A DNA stretch of 35,583 nucleotides from an uncultured Persicitalea sp. (GTDB lineage: Bacteria > Bacteroidota > Bacteroidia > Cytophagales > Spirosomataceae), in contig CATMVR010000002.1 in assembly GCA_950075905.1 (NCBI GenBank), positions 1 to 35,583 on the forward strand, written 5' to 3'. Each line of letters begins with the position of its first letter. Position 1 is the stretch's first letter. Below the pieces are notes generated by a model, which made no database searches, was not told the origin of the DNA, and saw nothing but the letters and a program-made list of their open reading frames with translations. This document shows, piece after piece, positions 9,353 to 18,396 of this stretch. The translations under genes and the position numbers were made by a program.

Positions 9353-10225
9353 ATGAAACTATCAATTGCCATTGCCGACACCCATGCGCTGCCTTCCGCA
9401 TTTGTGGTATACCGCGGATTCGACTTGTGTATTCCCAAGGCCGCCTGTTTGGGCTTCAGCGGCGTGGAACTGGCCCTGAAGCGGGCCGATGAAATACATC
9501 CCGTGCGCATGCAAACCCTGCTGGACGAACATCGTATGGAAGTATCCTGTATTTCCACGGGACAGGTGTACGCCGACGACGGGCTGATGTTCACCGACCC
9601 CAAGGCCGATAAACGGCAACAGGTGCGCGCCGTCTTCAGGGAGCTCATCGACCTGGCGGAGAATTTCGGCGGACTGGTCAATATCGGGCGGGTGCGTGGG
9701 CAAATCGGGGACTCGCCCCGGGCCGAAGCAGAAAACCTCTTCATCGAACTGGCTCAAGAATTATGTGACTACGCCGCCCCGCGGCGGGTGACGCTGATTC
9801 TTGAACCCGTCAACCGCTACGAGATTGATTTTGTGAACAGCGTGGAAGAGGGCGTGGAGCTAATGCGGAAAGTGGATCGGCCCAACATGATGCTCATGCC
9901 CGACGTGTTTCACATGAACATCGAGGATCGTTCGCTCGGACCCGAACTGGCCCGGCACATCGCCTATGTCAAGTACATTCACCTGGCAGACTCCAACCGT
10001 CTGGCGCCCGGACAGGGGCATCTCGACTTTCCGGCCATCTTTGAGGCGCTGCTGGGGGCGGGGTACGACGGCTGGGTATCGGCCGAAATACTGCCGGTTC
10101 CGGACCCCGACCTGGCGGCCCGCCGGACCGCCGAGTACCTGCTGCCGATGATTGCCACCTACAACCAGAACACCAGCGAAAAACGGGTGTCCGGTGCCCT
10201 GAGCAAAACCGTGGGATACCGCTAG
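9353..10225 (+). CDS. Sugar isomerase/epimerase TIM barrel (D-tagatose/L-ribulose 3-epimerase-like)
   Basis: The product has 290 residues with the xylose-isomerase-like TIM barrel fold. The four metal ligands of the tagatose 3-epimerase group are all visible: Glu151 (LILEPVNRYE), Asp184 (MPDVFHMN), His210 (YIHLADSNR) and Glu245 (SAEILP). This spacing matches the E152/D185/H211/E246 set known for D-tagatose 3-epimerase. The group epimerises or isomerises ketoses or sugar phosphates with a divalent metal. It begins 11 bp after the transporter and precedes rpiB, in keeping with a ketose catabolic route. Hydroxypyruvate isomerase or an IolI-like function are alternatives. Confidence 0.78.
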   Translation: MKLSIAIADTHALPSAFVVYRGFDLCIPKAACLGFSGVELALKRADEIHPVRMQTLLDEHRMEVSCISTGQVYADDGLMFTDPKADKRQQVRAVFRELIDLAENFGGLVNIGRVRGQIGDSPRAEAENLFIELAQELCDYAAPRRVTLILEPVNRYEIDFVNSVEEGVELMRKVDRPNMMLMPDVFHMNIEDRSLGPELARHIAYVKYIHLADSNRLAPGQGHLDFPAIFEALLGAGYDGWVSAEILPVPDPDLAARRTAEYLLPMIATYNQNTSEKRVSGALSKTVGYR

Positions 10226-10259
10226 TGGTACCCGCTAACCCTAAACCATTTTTCAAACC

Positions 10260-10769
10260 ATGGAAAAAGCAAAAATATACCTCGGCTGTGACCACGGGGG
10301 CTACGTTCTGAAAACCCAGCTTGTTGACTTTCTCACCGGGCAGGGCTATGCGGTGGAGGATTTCGGTTGCCATTCCGAAGACATTGTGCGCTACCCCCAC
10401 TACGCCGCGCGGGTGGCGAAGGCGGTGCGGAGCCAACCCGGCGCGCGCGGGATCCTGCTGTGCTCCACGGGCATCGGCATGAGCATCATCGCTAACAAGT
10501 ACCGGGGGATCAGGGCCGCCCTGTGCTCCACGAGCTACCAGGCCCGCATGACCGCCTCCCACAACAACTCCAATGTCCTGTGCCTGGGCGGTCGCTGTAT
10601 CGGGATTTTTGAGGCACAGGATATGCTGCATGCCTGGCTTACCACCCCCTACGAAGGCGGACGCCATGACATTTCCCTGGGGCTGATTGAGTCGGCGGAG
10701 AACGTAAATTTTTCGGGAAAGGATTGGGAGGGGGAGGAAAACGACAAAAATAGTCCTGGCCTGGTTTGA
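10260..10769 (+). CDS. rpiB: RpiB/LacAB-family sugar-phosphate isomerase
   Basis: The product has 169 residues, a little longer than typical RpiB (about 150), with an extra polar tail. Active-site signatures are present: CDHGG (Asp11-His12), the enediol-base Cys68 in LLCSTGIGMS and His101 in SHNNSNVLCLGGR. RpiB interconverts ribose 5-phosphate and ribulose 5-phosphate; relatives act on allose, galactose or other sugar phosphates. Given its place beside an epimerase and a sugar-acid dehydrogenase, it may be a pathway-specific isomerase and not the housekeeping enzyme. It is the last gene of the operon, 34 bp after the epimerase. Confidence 0.83.
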   Translation: MEKAKIYLGCDHGGYVLKTQLVDFLTGQGYAVEDFGCHSEDIVRYPHYAARVAKAVRSQPGARGILLCSTGIGMSIIANKYRGIRAALCSTSYQARMTASHNNSNVLCLGGRCIGIFEAQDMLHAWLTTPYEGGRHDISLGLIESAENVNFSGKDWEGEENDKNSPGLV

Positions 10770-10835
10770 CCTCGGGCGTGAAAAATGTGCGCTCTGCCGT
10801 ATTTTAACATCACTTAGAGGATTTGCCCCAGCTTC

Positions 10836-10902
10836 TGGCTAAAATAGTTTAATTAATGGCTAATTCACTTCAATTTGCTCATACTATCGAAAGGTACCTT
10901 TG
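10836..10902 (+). promoter_or_regulatory. susC operon promoter with AraC-type direct repeats
   Basis: TGGCTAA is at 10836 and 10857, 21 bp apart. TTTG at 10874-10877 and TACCTTTG at 10895-10902, with a 17-bp spacer, form a good Bacteroidota -33/-7 promoter. The second repeat starts 38 bp before the -7 element, exactly as at 7168-7234. This promoter also shows that the track's ATG at 10900 cannot be the susC start. Confidence 0.75.
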
Positions 10903-11013
10903 CGCATACCGTCTGGAATAAAGACAAAAAGATTCACTTTAAGTACAAGTAAAACTATTCTTTTCAACAGGTTACAAATAACTATTCCTAAACCCAATAA
11001 AAGCTGTATTGAT

Positions 11014-14000
11014 ATGAAAAAATACCTGGTAACGAAAAACAGCGTGCTGCTGTGGTCACTCCTGCTGGCATCGCTCCTGGTGCTGCAGGTACCTCCGGCT
11101 TGGGCCGAAAAACGGCCCGTCTCCCTAAATTTGTCTCCGTGGGCAGTGCAGGTTTCAGGTCGGGTGATCGACGAAGACGGCAATGGGATTCCGGGAGTAA
11201 GCGTAACGGAGCGCGGCACCGCCAACGGCACCATCACGAACCCCAGTGGAGAATTCAGCCTCTCGGTGACCAGCGAGGCAAGCGTGGTCGTGTTCAGTTT
11301 TCTTGGGTATGTTTCCCAGGAAAGGGTGGTGGGCAGCAGCTCCCGCCTCGAAATCAGCCTGCAGCCGGATGTCAAGGCACTCTCAGAGGTGGTGGTGGTG
11401 GGGTATGGTACCCAGCGCAAGAGTGATGTGACGGGGGCTATATCCAAAATATCGGCCGAAAAGGTAAAAGCCGTGCCGGTAGTCTCCACCGAGCAGGTGC
11501 TGCAGGGGCAGGCGGCCGGTGTCGACGTGGTGGCGGCGGGCAATGCCCCCGGCTCGGGCATGACCGTGCGGGTGCGCGGCCAGCGGTCGATTCAGGCAGG
11601 CAACGATCCCCTCTACGTGGTGGACGGCATTCCGTTCGATGGCGGCTTGAACCAGATCAGCCCCAATGACATTCAGTCCATCGAGGTGTTGAAAGACGCC
11701 TCATCCGCCGCGATCTATGGGTCAAGGGCAGCCAACGGCGTGGTTTTGATCACCACCAAGCGGGGCAGCGCCGGCAGGACCACCGTCAGCATTGATTCCT
11801 ACTACGGGGTGCAGAATATCCTGAATCAGGTGAATGTGCTGGACGCCGAAGATTTTGTGAATTTTCGAAAAACGGCCCAGAACCGCACCGATCTGAATAC
11901 GATTCTGGCGCCAGAGGAAATCGCCAACTATCAGAATGGCCAGTCAGTGAACTGGCAGGACCTGCTGCTGGCAAAGAATGCCCCGCAGCAGAATCATCAG
12001 GTCAGTGTTTCGGGGGGAAGTGAAAAAACCAGGTTCCTTGTTTCGTTCAACTACCTGCAGCAGAAGGGGATCATTGCACCCTCCGACTTCACGAGGGGCT
12101 CGCTTCGCATCAATCTTGACCATGAGATCAACCGGCGGATCAAGGTGGGGGTGTCCTCACTGCTGACCCGGAACCTTACCAACCGGGTGGATGTGGGTAA
12201 TGCCCTCATCGCTGCCTCACAGATAAGCCCCCTGGGCGACGTCCGCGACGAGCAGGGCAACCTGCTGCTGTATCCCACCCAGAGCGAGCAACTGGTGGTG
12301 AATCCCCTGACCGATATTGCCAACAACATCAACAAGACCTGGGAAAACCGCATCTTCGCTAGTCTGTACGCCGAGTTTATGCTGGGCAAGGGGTTTACCT
12401 ATCGCTTCAATTTTGGCCCCGATTTGTCGTTCGACAACAACGGCGTGTACATCGGTTCGGAGACAAACGCCAAGAAGGGGGCTCTGGACGAAGGGCAGAG
12501 CAACCGGTCTGACTCGTACTCTTACACACTCGAGAACATCCTGCGCTACACCAAAACCCTGGGTGAGTCGCATAAGCTGGATGTGACGCTCGTGCACAGT
12601 ATCCAGAACCGGAAGTACACGTATACCCGTGTCAGTGCGCAGGGTTTTCCCACCAACCAGGTGGAGTGGAACAAGCTGTCTAGTGGTACCATCAAGGGCT
12701 TCGATACGGGCTTTGAGGACTGGAAGCTGCTTTCCTACATGGCCCGGGCCAACTACGGCTTCCGCGACAAGTACCTCTTCACGCTTGCCGCGCGTCTGGA
12801 TGGCTCCTCCCGCTTCGGCGATCGGAACAAGTTCGGATTTTTTCCCTCGGCGGCCTTTGCCTGGCGCGTCATCGAGGAAAACTGGATGCCCTCCGCCTCC
12901 TGGCTTTCGGACCTGAAGCTGCGGGTCAGCTACGGCACTGTGGGCAACACCGCCATCTCGCCCTACCAAACCATCGGCTCGCTCACCCGCTCGTCCTACC
13001 TGTTCGGGTCTAACCCGGCGCAGGGTTTCGGGCCAGGTACCCTGCCAAGCCCCGACCTGAAATGGGAAACAACCCGGCAGTTTAACGTGGGACTGGACTT
13101 CGGGTTGATCAATAACCGGATCTCGGGCGCTCTGGAGTACTACCGCACCAGCACCGACGACCTGCTCCTGAGCCAGTCGCTGCCCCCGACCTCGGGGTAC
13201 GCCACCATCATCTCCAACATCGGCGCCACCCGCAACCAGGGCCTGGAGCTGACGCTCCAAACGGTGAACCTGGATGTGCCCTCGGGCTTTAAGTGGACAA
13301 GTGACCTCAACTTCTCGGCCAACCGCAACGAGATCGTCCGGCTGCTGGGCGATAACAAGAACGACATCGGCAACCGCTGGTTTATCGGGCAGCCCATTCA
13401 GGTGTACTACGACAACCGCTACCTGGGCATCTGGCAGCAGGAGCAGGCTGATGAAGCCAAAGGCTATGGCCGCACGGTGGGGCAAATCCGGGTGGAAGAC
13501 CTCAACGAGGACGGCCGCATCAACGCCGACGATCGCTCGATCCTGGGGTCGCCGTTCCCGAAGTGGACGGGCGGCATGACCAACACATTCAGCTACAAGG
13601 GGTGGAATTTTTCGTTCTTTGTCTACACCCGCCAGAACTTCCTGATCAACAGTGCCATTTATGCCGGCAACCTGGGCGAGCTCAACTCCCGTTTCAATAT
13701 CCCGCAGTTTATCGACTACTGGACACCCGAAAATACCGGTGCCCGCTACCCCAAGCCCCTGCCGATCGGCACCAACAACCCCGACCTCAACACCCTGGGC
13801 TACGTAGATGGCTCGTATGTGCGGGTCAGGACGGTTACGCTTTCCCATGATTTTGGCAAAGTACTGGTCAACAAACTGGGCATGCAGTCGCTGCGGGTGT
13901 ACGCCACGCTCAACAACCCCCTGAATTTCACAAATTTCAAGGGGTGGGATACCGAGGCGGGCTCCTCTGTCAACTCCTACCCGTCCACCAAACTGGCTCT

Positions 14001-14025
14001 GCTGGGTGTGAACATTACATTCTAA
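11014..14025 (+). CDS. susC: SusC/RagA-family TonB-linked outer-membrane transporter
   Basis: I chose ATG 11014 (MKKYLVTKNSVLLWSLLLASL…PPAWA, a signal peptide); the track start at 10900 lies on the -7 element. The product has about 1003 residues. A carboxypeptidase-regulatory-like domain follows the signal (VSGRVIDEDGNGIPGVSV … FLGYVSQE). The SusC hallmark SEVVVVGYGTQRKSDVTGAI comes next, then the plug (VRGQRSIQAGNDPLYVVDG) and a long beta-barrel ending in an aromatic residue (GVNITF). It forms the outer-membrane pore of a SusCD importer for an oligosaccharide or glycoconjugate, driven by TonB. It is followed 21 bp later by susD. Confidence 0.95.
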   Translation: MKKYLVTKNSVLLWSLLLASLLVLQVPPAWAEKRPVSLNLSPWAVQVSGRVIDEDGNGIPGVSVTERGTANGTITNPSGEFSLSVTSEASVVVFSFLGYVSQERVVGSSSRLEISLQPDVKALSEVVVVGYGTQRKSDVTGAISKISAEKVKAVPVVSTEQVLQGQAAGVDVVAAGNAPGSGMTVRVRGQRSIQAGNDPLYVVDGIPFDGGLNQISPNDIQSIEVLKDASSAAIYGSRAANGVVLITTKRGSAGRTTVSIDSYYGVQNILNQVNVLDAEDFVNFRKTAQNRTDLNTILAPEEIANYQNGQSVNWQDLLLAKNAPQQNHQVSVSGGSEKTRFLVSFNYLQQKGIIAPSDFTRGSLRINLDHEINRRIKVGVSSLLTRNLTNRVDVGNALIAASQISPLGDVRDEQGNLLLYPTQSEQLVVNPLTDIANNINKTWENRIFASLYAEFMLGKGFTYRFNFGPDLSFDNNGVYIGSETNAKKGALDEGQSNRSDSYSYTLENILRYTKTLGESHKLDVTLVHSIQNRKYTYTRVSAQGFPTNQVEWNKLSSGTIKGFDTGFEDWKLLSYMARANYGFRDKYLFTLAARLDGSSRFGDRNKFGFFPSAAFAWRVIEENWMPSASWLSDLKLRVSYGTVGNTAISPYQTIGSLTRSSYLFGSNPAQGFGPGTLPSPDLKWETTRQFNVGLDFGLINNRISGALEYYRTSTDDLLLSQSLPPTSGYATIISNIGATRNQGLELTLQTVNLDVPSGFKWTSDLNFSANRNEIVRLLGDNKNDIGNRWFIGQPIQVYYDNRYLGIWQQEQADEAKGYGRTVGQIRVEDLNEDGRINADDRSILGSPFPKWTGGMTNTFSYKGWNFSFFVYTRQNFLINSAIYAGNLGELNSRFNIPQFIDYWTPENTGARYPKPLPIGTNNPDLNTLGYVDGSYVRVRTVTLSHDFGKVLVNKLGMQSLRVYATLNNPLNFTNFKGWDTEAGSSVNSYPSTKLALLGVNITF

Positions 14026-14046
14026 TTCAAACCGACTGACTAAAAC

Positions 14047-15573
14047 ATGAAAACATATCTCAAGAAATGCCTAGTTCTGGCGGCCCTGGGTGCGGCGTCA
14101 CTTTCGTGCACCGAATCGTTTTTGGAGGAAAACCCGGTGTCGGTGCTTAATCCGGTGAGCTTTTACACTAACGAGGCCGGACTCACCCAGGGGGTGAACG
14201 CCCTGTACGCCAGCCTGCGGCCCATGTATGGTGAAAATCAAGGACCTCTCTTTTTAGCTTTAATGGGCACAGACGAGTTTCTTACTGGTAAGAATGTGGC
14301 CGGGGCACATATCGTGAAGTACGACGCCACGTTCAACTCCAGCATGGGGGAAGCGTCTTTTGTGTGGCGGAACCTGTACCAAACCATCAACACGGCCAAT
14401 ACGGTGCTTGCAAGCGAAGACAGGGTTTCCATGAATCTGGCGGCCAAGAACAGGCTGCTGGCCGAAGCCCGCTTCATTCGTGCGCACGCTTACTTCTACC
14501 TCGTCCAGTATTTCGGAGACATCAGTCTGCTCACCGAGCCGACCATCGGCCTGCAGACCGACTACCGCCGAAACACCAAAGAGGAGGTGTACGAGCAGAT
14601 TCTGGAAGATCTGACGTTTGCCGAAGCCAACCTGCCCGCTACCACTACTGATTTTGGGCGGGCTACCAAAGGGGTGGCGCAGCATCAGCTGGCAAAGGTG
14701 CACCTGGTACTGAAAAACTGGACCACCGCGGCCGATTATGCCAAACGGGTCATCGACTCGGGTCTGTATCGCCTGCAGGAGGACTATGTGGAAATATTTG
14801 ACGTGGACAATCAGATGAATTCAGAAATCATCTGGTCCATTCAGTACGAAAACGATCTGCTGAACTCCGGAGCGGGCAATCAGTCCCACACCTGGTTTAC
14901 CAATTCGTACAGCGACGTGCAGGGCATGCAGCGTACCCTGGAATGGGGGCGGCCGTTTACCCGGTTTTCGCCCACCACCTACCTCATGGAGCTGTTCGAC
15001 AAGGATAAGGATCAGCGCTGGCACGTCTGGCGGCGGTTCGACGATTATTCCTATAATAATCCCGCCTCTCTGCCGGCGGGCAAAAAGCTCGGCGATCCGG
15101 TGGATGAAAGCTGGCGGGGAAAAATGGAATTCCACTGGGCGCTCAAGAAATTTCAGGACCCCTCGCGGCTGTCACCCAACGAAACCCGCGGTAACAAGGA
15201 CTTCCTGGTGTTCCGCCTGGGGGAGACCTACCTGCTGGCCGCCGAGGCCCTGCTCATGGCCGGCAAACCCGACGAGGCCGTGGAGTACTTTAACGCGATC
15301 AGGCGTCGGGCCGCCAAACCCGGAGTTGATTTTCTGATCAACCCTTCCGAACTTACCCTCGATTTGATTCTGGACGAGCGCTCCCGTGAGCTCGCCGGGG
15401 AGGTGAGCCGCCGGGCCGACCTGGTCCGGACGGGCAAACTGCTCGAGCGTGTCCGGAAATACGGAAACCCGGCTGTGCTCACCAATCTGAAAGAACACCA
15501 CGTGCTGCTGCCCATTCCCCAGAACCAAATTGATCTGACCACCTCGGTCTACCCGCAAAACCAGGGATACTGA
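14047..15573 (+). CDS. susD: SusD/RagB-family nutrient-binding outer-membrane lipoprotein
   Basis: The product has 508 residues with a lipoprotein signal; the lipobox ASLSC places the lipidated Cys near residue 21. The N-terminal region (FLEENPVSVLNPVSFYTNEAGLTQ), the helical repeat part (AEARFIRAHAYFYLVQYFGD) and the C-terminal block (ETYLLAAEALLMAGKPDEAVEYFNAIRRRA … LDERSRELAGE) are all classic SusD. It forms the surface lid on SusC and captures the glycan substrate. It lies directly after susC and 12 bp before the nucleoside-hydrolase-like gene. Confidence 0.95.
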   Translation: MKTYLKKCLVLAALGAASLSCTESFLEENPVSVLNPVSFYTNEAGLTQGVNALYASLRPMYGENQGPLFLALMGTDEFLTGKNVAGAHIVKYDATFNSSMGEASFVWRNLYQTINTANTVLASEDRVSMNLAAKNRLLAEARFIRAHAYFYLVQYFGDISLLTEPTIGLQTDYRRNTKEEVYEQILEDLTFAEANLPATTTDFGRATKGVAQHQLAKVHLVLKNWTTAADYAKRVIDSGLYRLQEDYVEIFDVDNQMNSEIIWSIQYENDLLNSGAGNQSHTWFTNSYSDVQGMQRTLEWGRPFTRFSPTTYLMELFDKDKDQRWHVWRRFDDYSYNNPASLPAGKKLGDPVDESWRGKMEFHWALKKFQDPSRLSPNETRGNKDFLVFRLGETYLLAAEALLMAGKPDEAVEYFNAIRRRAAKPGVDFLINPSELTLDLILDERSRELAGEVSRRADLVRTGKLLERVRKYGNPAVLTNLKEHHVLLPIPQNQIDLTTSVYPQNQGY

Positions 15574-15585
15574 TCCCCGCATCTC

Positions 15586-16575
15586 ATGAAAAAACTAGTA
15601 GTGCTTTTCCTCTGCATGGTACCTTGGCTCAGTCTTGCCCAGCGTCCGGTGAAAATTATTTTTGATACGGACATGGACTCCGACGTGGATGACGTTGGTG
15701 CCCTGTCCATGCTGCACAGCCTGGCCTCCTCGGGCGAAGCCGACATCCTGGCCGTGATGGTGTCGAGCCTGAATCCCTGGTCGGCTCCGACCGTGGACGT
15801 GCTCAACACCTACTTTGGCCGGCCCGACATTCCGATCGGCAACGTCAAGCGGTTTGGCGTTTACCATCCGTCAAGGTACGCCCGGATGCTCGCCGAGGAG
15901 TTTCCGCAGCGGGTGGGCTCCGGCGAGAAAGCCACGGAAGCTACCGTACTGTACCGGCAGATTCTTGCCCGGCAGCCCGACAACAGCGTGGTGATTGTTA
16001 CCGTGGGCGACCTGACCAACGTGTCGCGGCTGCTCGCGAGCGCGCCTGACACGATCAGTGCGCTGGGCGGAGAAGCGCTTGTGGCAAAAAAAGTAAAGCA
16101 CCTGGTGGCCATGGGCGGGCGGTACCCGGTCGAAACCGACGCCCGGCCCAATGGCAACTTCAAGCCAGATCCCGCCTCGAGCCGGCACGTGGCGAACCAC
16201 TGGCCCACCAAAATCATTTTTACCGGTGGAGGCGTTTTTGCCAATGCAATTCCGACTGGCAAAATCTACTTTGAACCCAGCCAGGCGAAAACCCCCATGC
16301 GCCGGGCCTACGAGACGTTCCTGGTGGGCTGGAACCGCAACTACCACCACAGTGCCGACATGATAGCGGTGTACGTGGCGGTGCGCGGGCCGGAGCCGTT
16401 TTTCAAGCTGCAGGAACAGGGAATGAACCATATCTTTGAGAATGGAACCACGGTATGGCGTAATGAGCCCGACGACCGGCGGCACGCGTTGGTCAATGAG
16501 TTTGCCGAAGGGGTGGACCCGCTGGTAGTGGCGAAGAAATTTGACGAGCTGCTTATCAAAAAGGCGGGGAAATAA
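15586..16575 (+). CDS. Exported nucleoside-hydrolase-like protein
   Basis: The product has 329 residues with a signal peptide (MKKLVVLFLCMVPWLSLAQ). DTDMDSDVDD at residues 27-36 corresponds to the calcium-binding aspartate cluster (DTDxxxDDD type) of the inosine-uridine nucleoside hydrolase fold; GDLTNVSRLL and HLVAMGG also fit. Family members cleave N-ribosidic bonds, releasing ribose and a base. Export and placement after SusCD suggest the imported substrate is hydrolysed in the periplasm, possibly to ribose or another sugar handled by the RpiB and epimerase operon. The substrate may not be a nucleoside, since many SusCD-linked relatives are uncharacterised. Confidence 0.8.
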   Translation: MKKLVVLFLCMVPWLSLAQRPVKIIFDTDMDSDVDDVGALSMLHSLASSGEADILAVMVSSLNPWSAPTVDVLNTYFGRPDIPIGNVKRFGVYHPSRYARMLAEEFPQRVGSGEKATEATVLYRQILARQPDNSVVIVTVGDLTNVSRLLASAPDTISALGGEALVAKKVKHLVAMGGRYPVETDARPNGNFKPDPASSRHVANHWPTKIIFTGGGVFANAIPTGKIYFEPSQAKTPMRRAYETFLVGWNRNYHHSADMIAVYVAVRGPEPFFKLQEQGMNHIFENGTTVWRNEPDDRRHALVNEFAEGVDPLVVAKKFDELLIKKAGK

Positions 16576-16593
16576 CCAAGCGCCATGTGAGCC

Positions 16594-17466
16594 ATGAAGC
16601 CAATTCTGAAGATCGTCAACACGCAGCAGAGCGAAGCCTTTCAGATCATGAAAGTACAGGATCCCTACTTCTTCCCAACCTGGCATTTTCATCCCGAGCT
16701 GGAAATCATGCTGGTGCAGGAAGGGGCGGGTATCCGCTTCGTGGGCAACAGCATGGAGCGTTTCCAGGCGGGCGACCTCATACTCCACGGCAGCAACATC
16801 CCGCACCTCTACCGCAGCGACAAGGAGTACTACCAGAAGGACACCAACCTGGTGTCGCGGGCGATCGTGGTGTACTTCAGGGAGAATTTTCTGGGAGAAA
16901 GCTTCTGGCAGCTGCCGGCCATCGCCCCCCTGAAAAAGCTGCTGGCATTATCCAGGCGCGGCATCAAGTTTCGGGGGGCCGCCAAAGTGGAGCTGAGGGA
17001 GCTTATACAGGGCCTGGAGGGGCAAAAAAACAGCATCGGCCGTATCATCGACCTGCTGGACATCCTCCGGATTATGGCCGAGACCAGGGAGTACGACCTG
17101 CTGCTGGCCAATGACTTCACCCGCCACGTCAGTGAGGACGACTGCGAGAGGATCAACCGGGTGTACCAGTTTATCATTGATCACTACACTGAAAATCCTA
17201 CCCTGGCCCAGGTGTCCGAAGTGGCGAACATGAGCACCACGGCCTTCTGCCGGTACTTCAAGTCCCACACCACCAAGACCTACACGCAGTTTCTGAACGA
17301 TATAAAGATCGACAATGCCTGTCGGCTGTTGTTGGATAACAGGCTCAACATTTCGCAGATCTGTTTTGAGACGGGTTTCAATAACTTTACCCATTTCAAC
17401 GATCAGTTTAAAAAAATCACGGGCCTCACGCCCAAACAGTACCAAACCGAGCATCTGAACCGCTGA
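16594..17466 (+). CDS. AraC-family transcriptional regulator with N-terminal cupin
   Basis: The product has 290 residues. The N-terminal half is a cupin-like sensor (WHFHPELEIMLVQEG … GDLILHGSNIPHLY). The C-terminal 100 residues are an AraC double helix-turn-helix (NPTLAQVSEVANMSTTAFCRYFKSHT, and ICFETGFNNFTHFNDQFKKITGLTP). It is the last gene of the susC operon, 18 bp after the nucleoside-hydrolase-like gene. AraC proteins commonly bind direct repeats with a centre spacing of 21 bp. That is the arrangement of TGGCTAA sites before the SDR operon and before susC, so it is the best candidate activator of both; this link is inference. Confidence 0.9.
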   Translation: MKPILKIVNTQQSEAFQIMKVQDPYFFPTWHFHPELEIMLVQEGAGIRFVGNSMERFQAGDLILHGSNIPHLYRSDKEYYQKDTNLVSRAIVVYFRENFLGESFWQLPAIAPLKKLLALSRRGIKFRGAAKVELRELIQGLEGQKNSIGRIIDLLDILRIMAETREYDLLLANDFTRHVSEDDCERINRVYQFIIDHYTENPTLAQVSEVANMSTTAFCRYFKSHTTKTYTQFLNDIKIDNACRLLLDNRLNISQICFETGFNNFTHFNDQFKKITGLTPKQYQTEHLNR

Positions 17467-18201
17467 ACATTCGAGCAACGTACTCCGGTCAATACAACAG
17501 ATGTGTATCACCAGGCTCCTGACAAGCCAGCCTGCACCCATTCTCCGGCTACCTGCAAACGCACCGACCGAGCTGAGCACTTGTTTTACAGTAGTCGCAT
17601 CGGCGCTCCCATCATTCGGTACCCGGATCACCAGTCGCGGCGGTACGATGGGCTTAACTACCCGAAGGTACAATTCTCCCCGCAGCCCTCGCACACGTCG
17701 GGCTTCTTTTAGTAAATGGACCGCAGCCGCGGACGACAAAGAATTACTCTAAGAAAAATCGATATTCATTTTACTTGATTATCAACAGTTTACAAAAACG
17801 AGGATTTACGGGTACAGTCTGTATAGACCAATAATTTAATGAAAATTGCGCTTAAATTTGCATCTAAAACTTATACCATGGGGTAGCTAACACACCCTGG
17901 GTATATCCGCCACGGAAAAGCTATAATTGTCTAATATTTAGTTATTTACAAAGATTTAAGTAATCAGGTTTGGTACCACTACGCCGTTTTTACAAAATGG
18001 CTCAGAAAATGTATTGATTCCCCTTGGAAAGCCACCTTCCAGAATGAGCTTGCTTTTAAGGTGGATTTTTGCCCTTATAGCATCAAATTTATCCTCTTTT
18101 ACATGTACCTAAACAGCAATATTACTTGCTATTTAAAACGGACGTTAAAATCATAAATTTTTCGACAAATTACTGGTGAACAGAAGGTTTACTGCCTTTG
18201 A
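17467..18201. other. Gene-poor intergenic stretch, possible decayed sequence
   Basis: This stretch has no recognisable gene. Bases 17500-17750 are GC-rich and open on both strands (ORF 17501-17752 on +, the end of ORF 16948-17739 on -), but neither translation is recognised. From about 17760 it becomes AT-rich. A pair CCACCTT (about 18031) … AAGGTGG (about 18058) could form a hairpin. It may be the remains of an insertion event; no insertion-sequence ends are visible. Confidence 0.35.
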
Positions 18202-18396
18202 TGGCGGATATACCCCAAATGTGTCAGCTACCCCGACTTTAAGAAAATTTACTATTGTTTCGAAGAAATAGCACCATTTTGTACCAAACTAATTCATTTG
18301 GCTGAAACCGAGAAAGACCTCCCCCGCCGGACGCTGGGGTATGGGTTGATCAACACGCTTAGGAGTAAGGTAGGGGAGTATGGGGTGTTATTTTGA
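18202..18396 (+). pseudogene. Possible 3' remnant of an unrecognised gene
   Basis: After a TGA at 18199 the frame is open for 64 codons to a TGA at 18394-18396, and it reads like real protein (YPDFKKIYYCFEEIAPFC, then LAETEKDLPRRTLGYGLINT). There is no suitable start codon, so it looks like the C-terminal end of a lost gene. It overlaps the 3' end of the convergent hydrolase gene by 9 bp. The family is not recognised; chance is the main alternative. Confidence 0.35.

Noticed and set aside
10900-11013. N-terminal extension of SusC in the ORF track
   Set aside because: It starts on the -7 element and the extra residues precede a normal signal peptide at 11014.
12217-13848. 543-aa ORF on the minus strand inside susC
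   Set aside because: It is a shadow of a GC-rich gene; susC on the plus strand is unambiguous and fills the same interval.
15871-16806. 311-aa minus-strand ORF
   Set aside because: It lies opposite the nucleoside-hydrolase-like and AraC genes and shows no recognisable domain.
16948-17739. 263-aa minus-strand ORF, the end of which extends past araC
   Set aside because: Most of it is antisense to araC. The extra part (17470-17739) is open but unrecognised, so I left it as intergenic.
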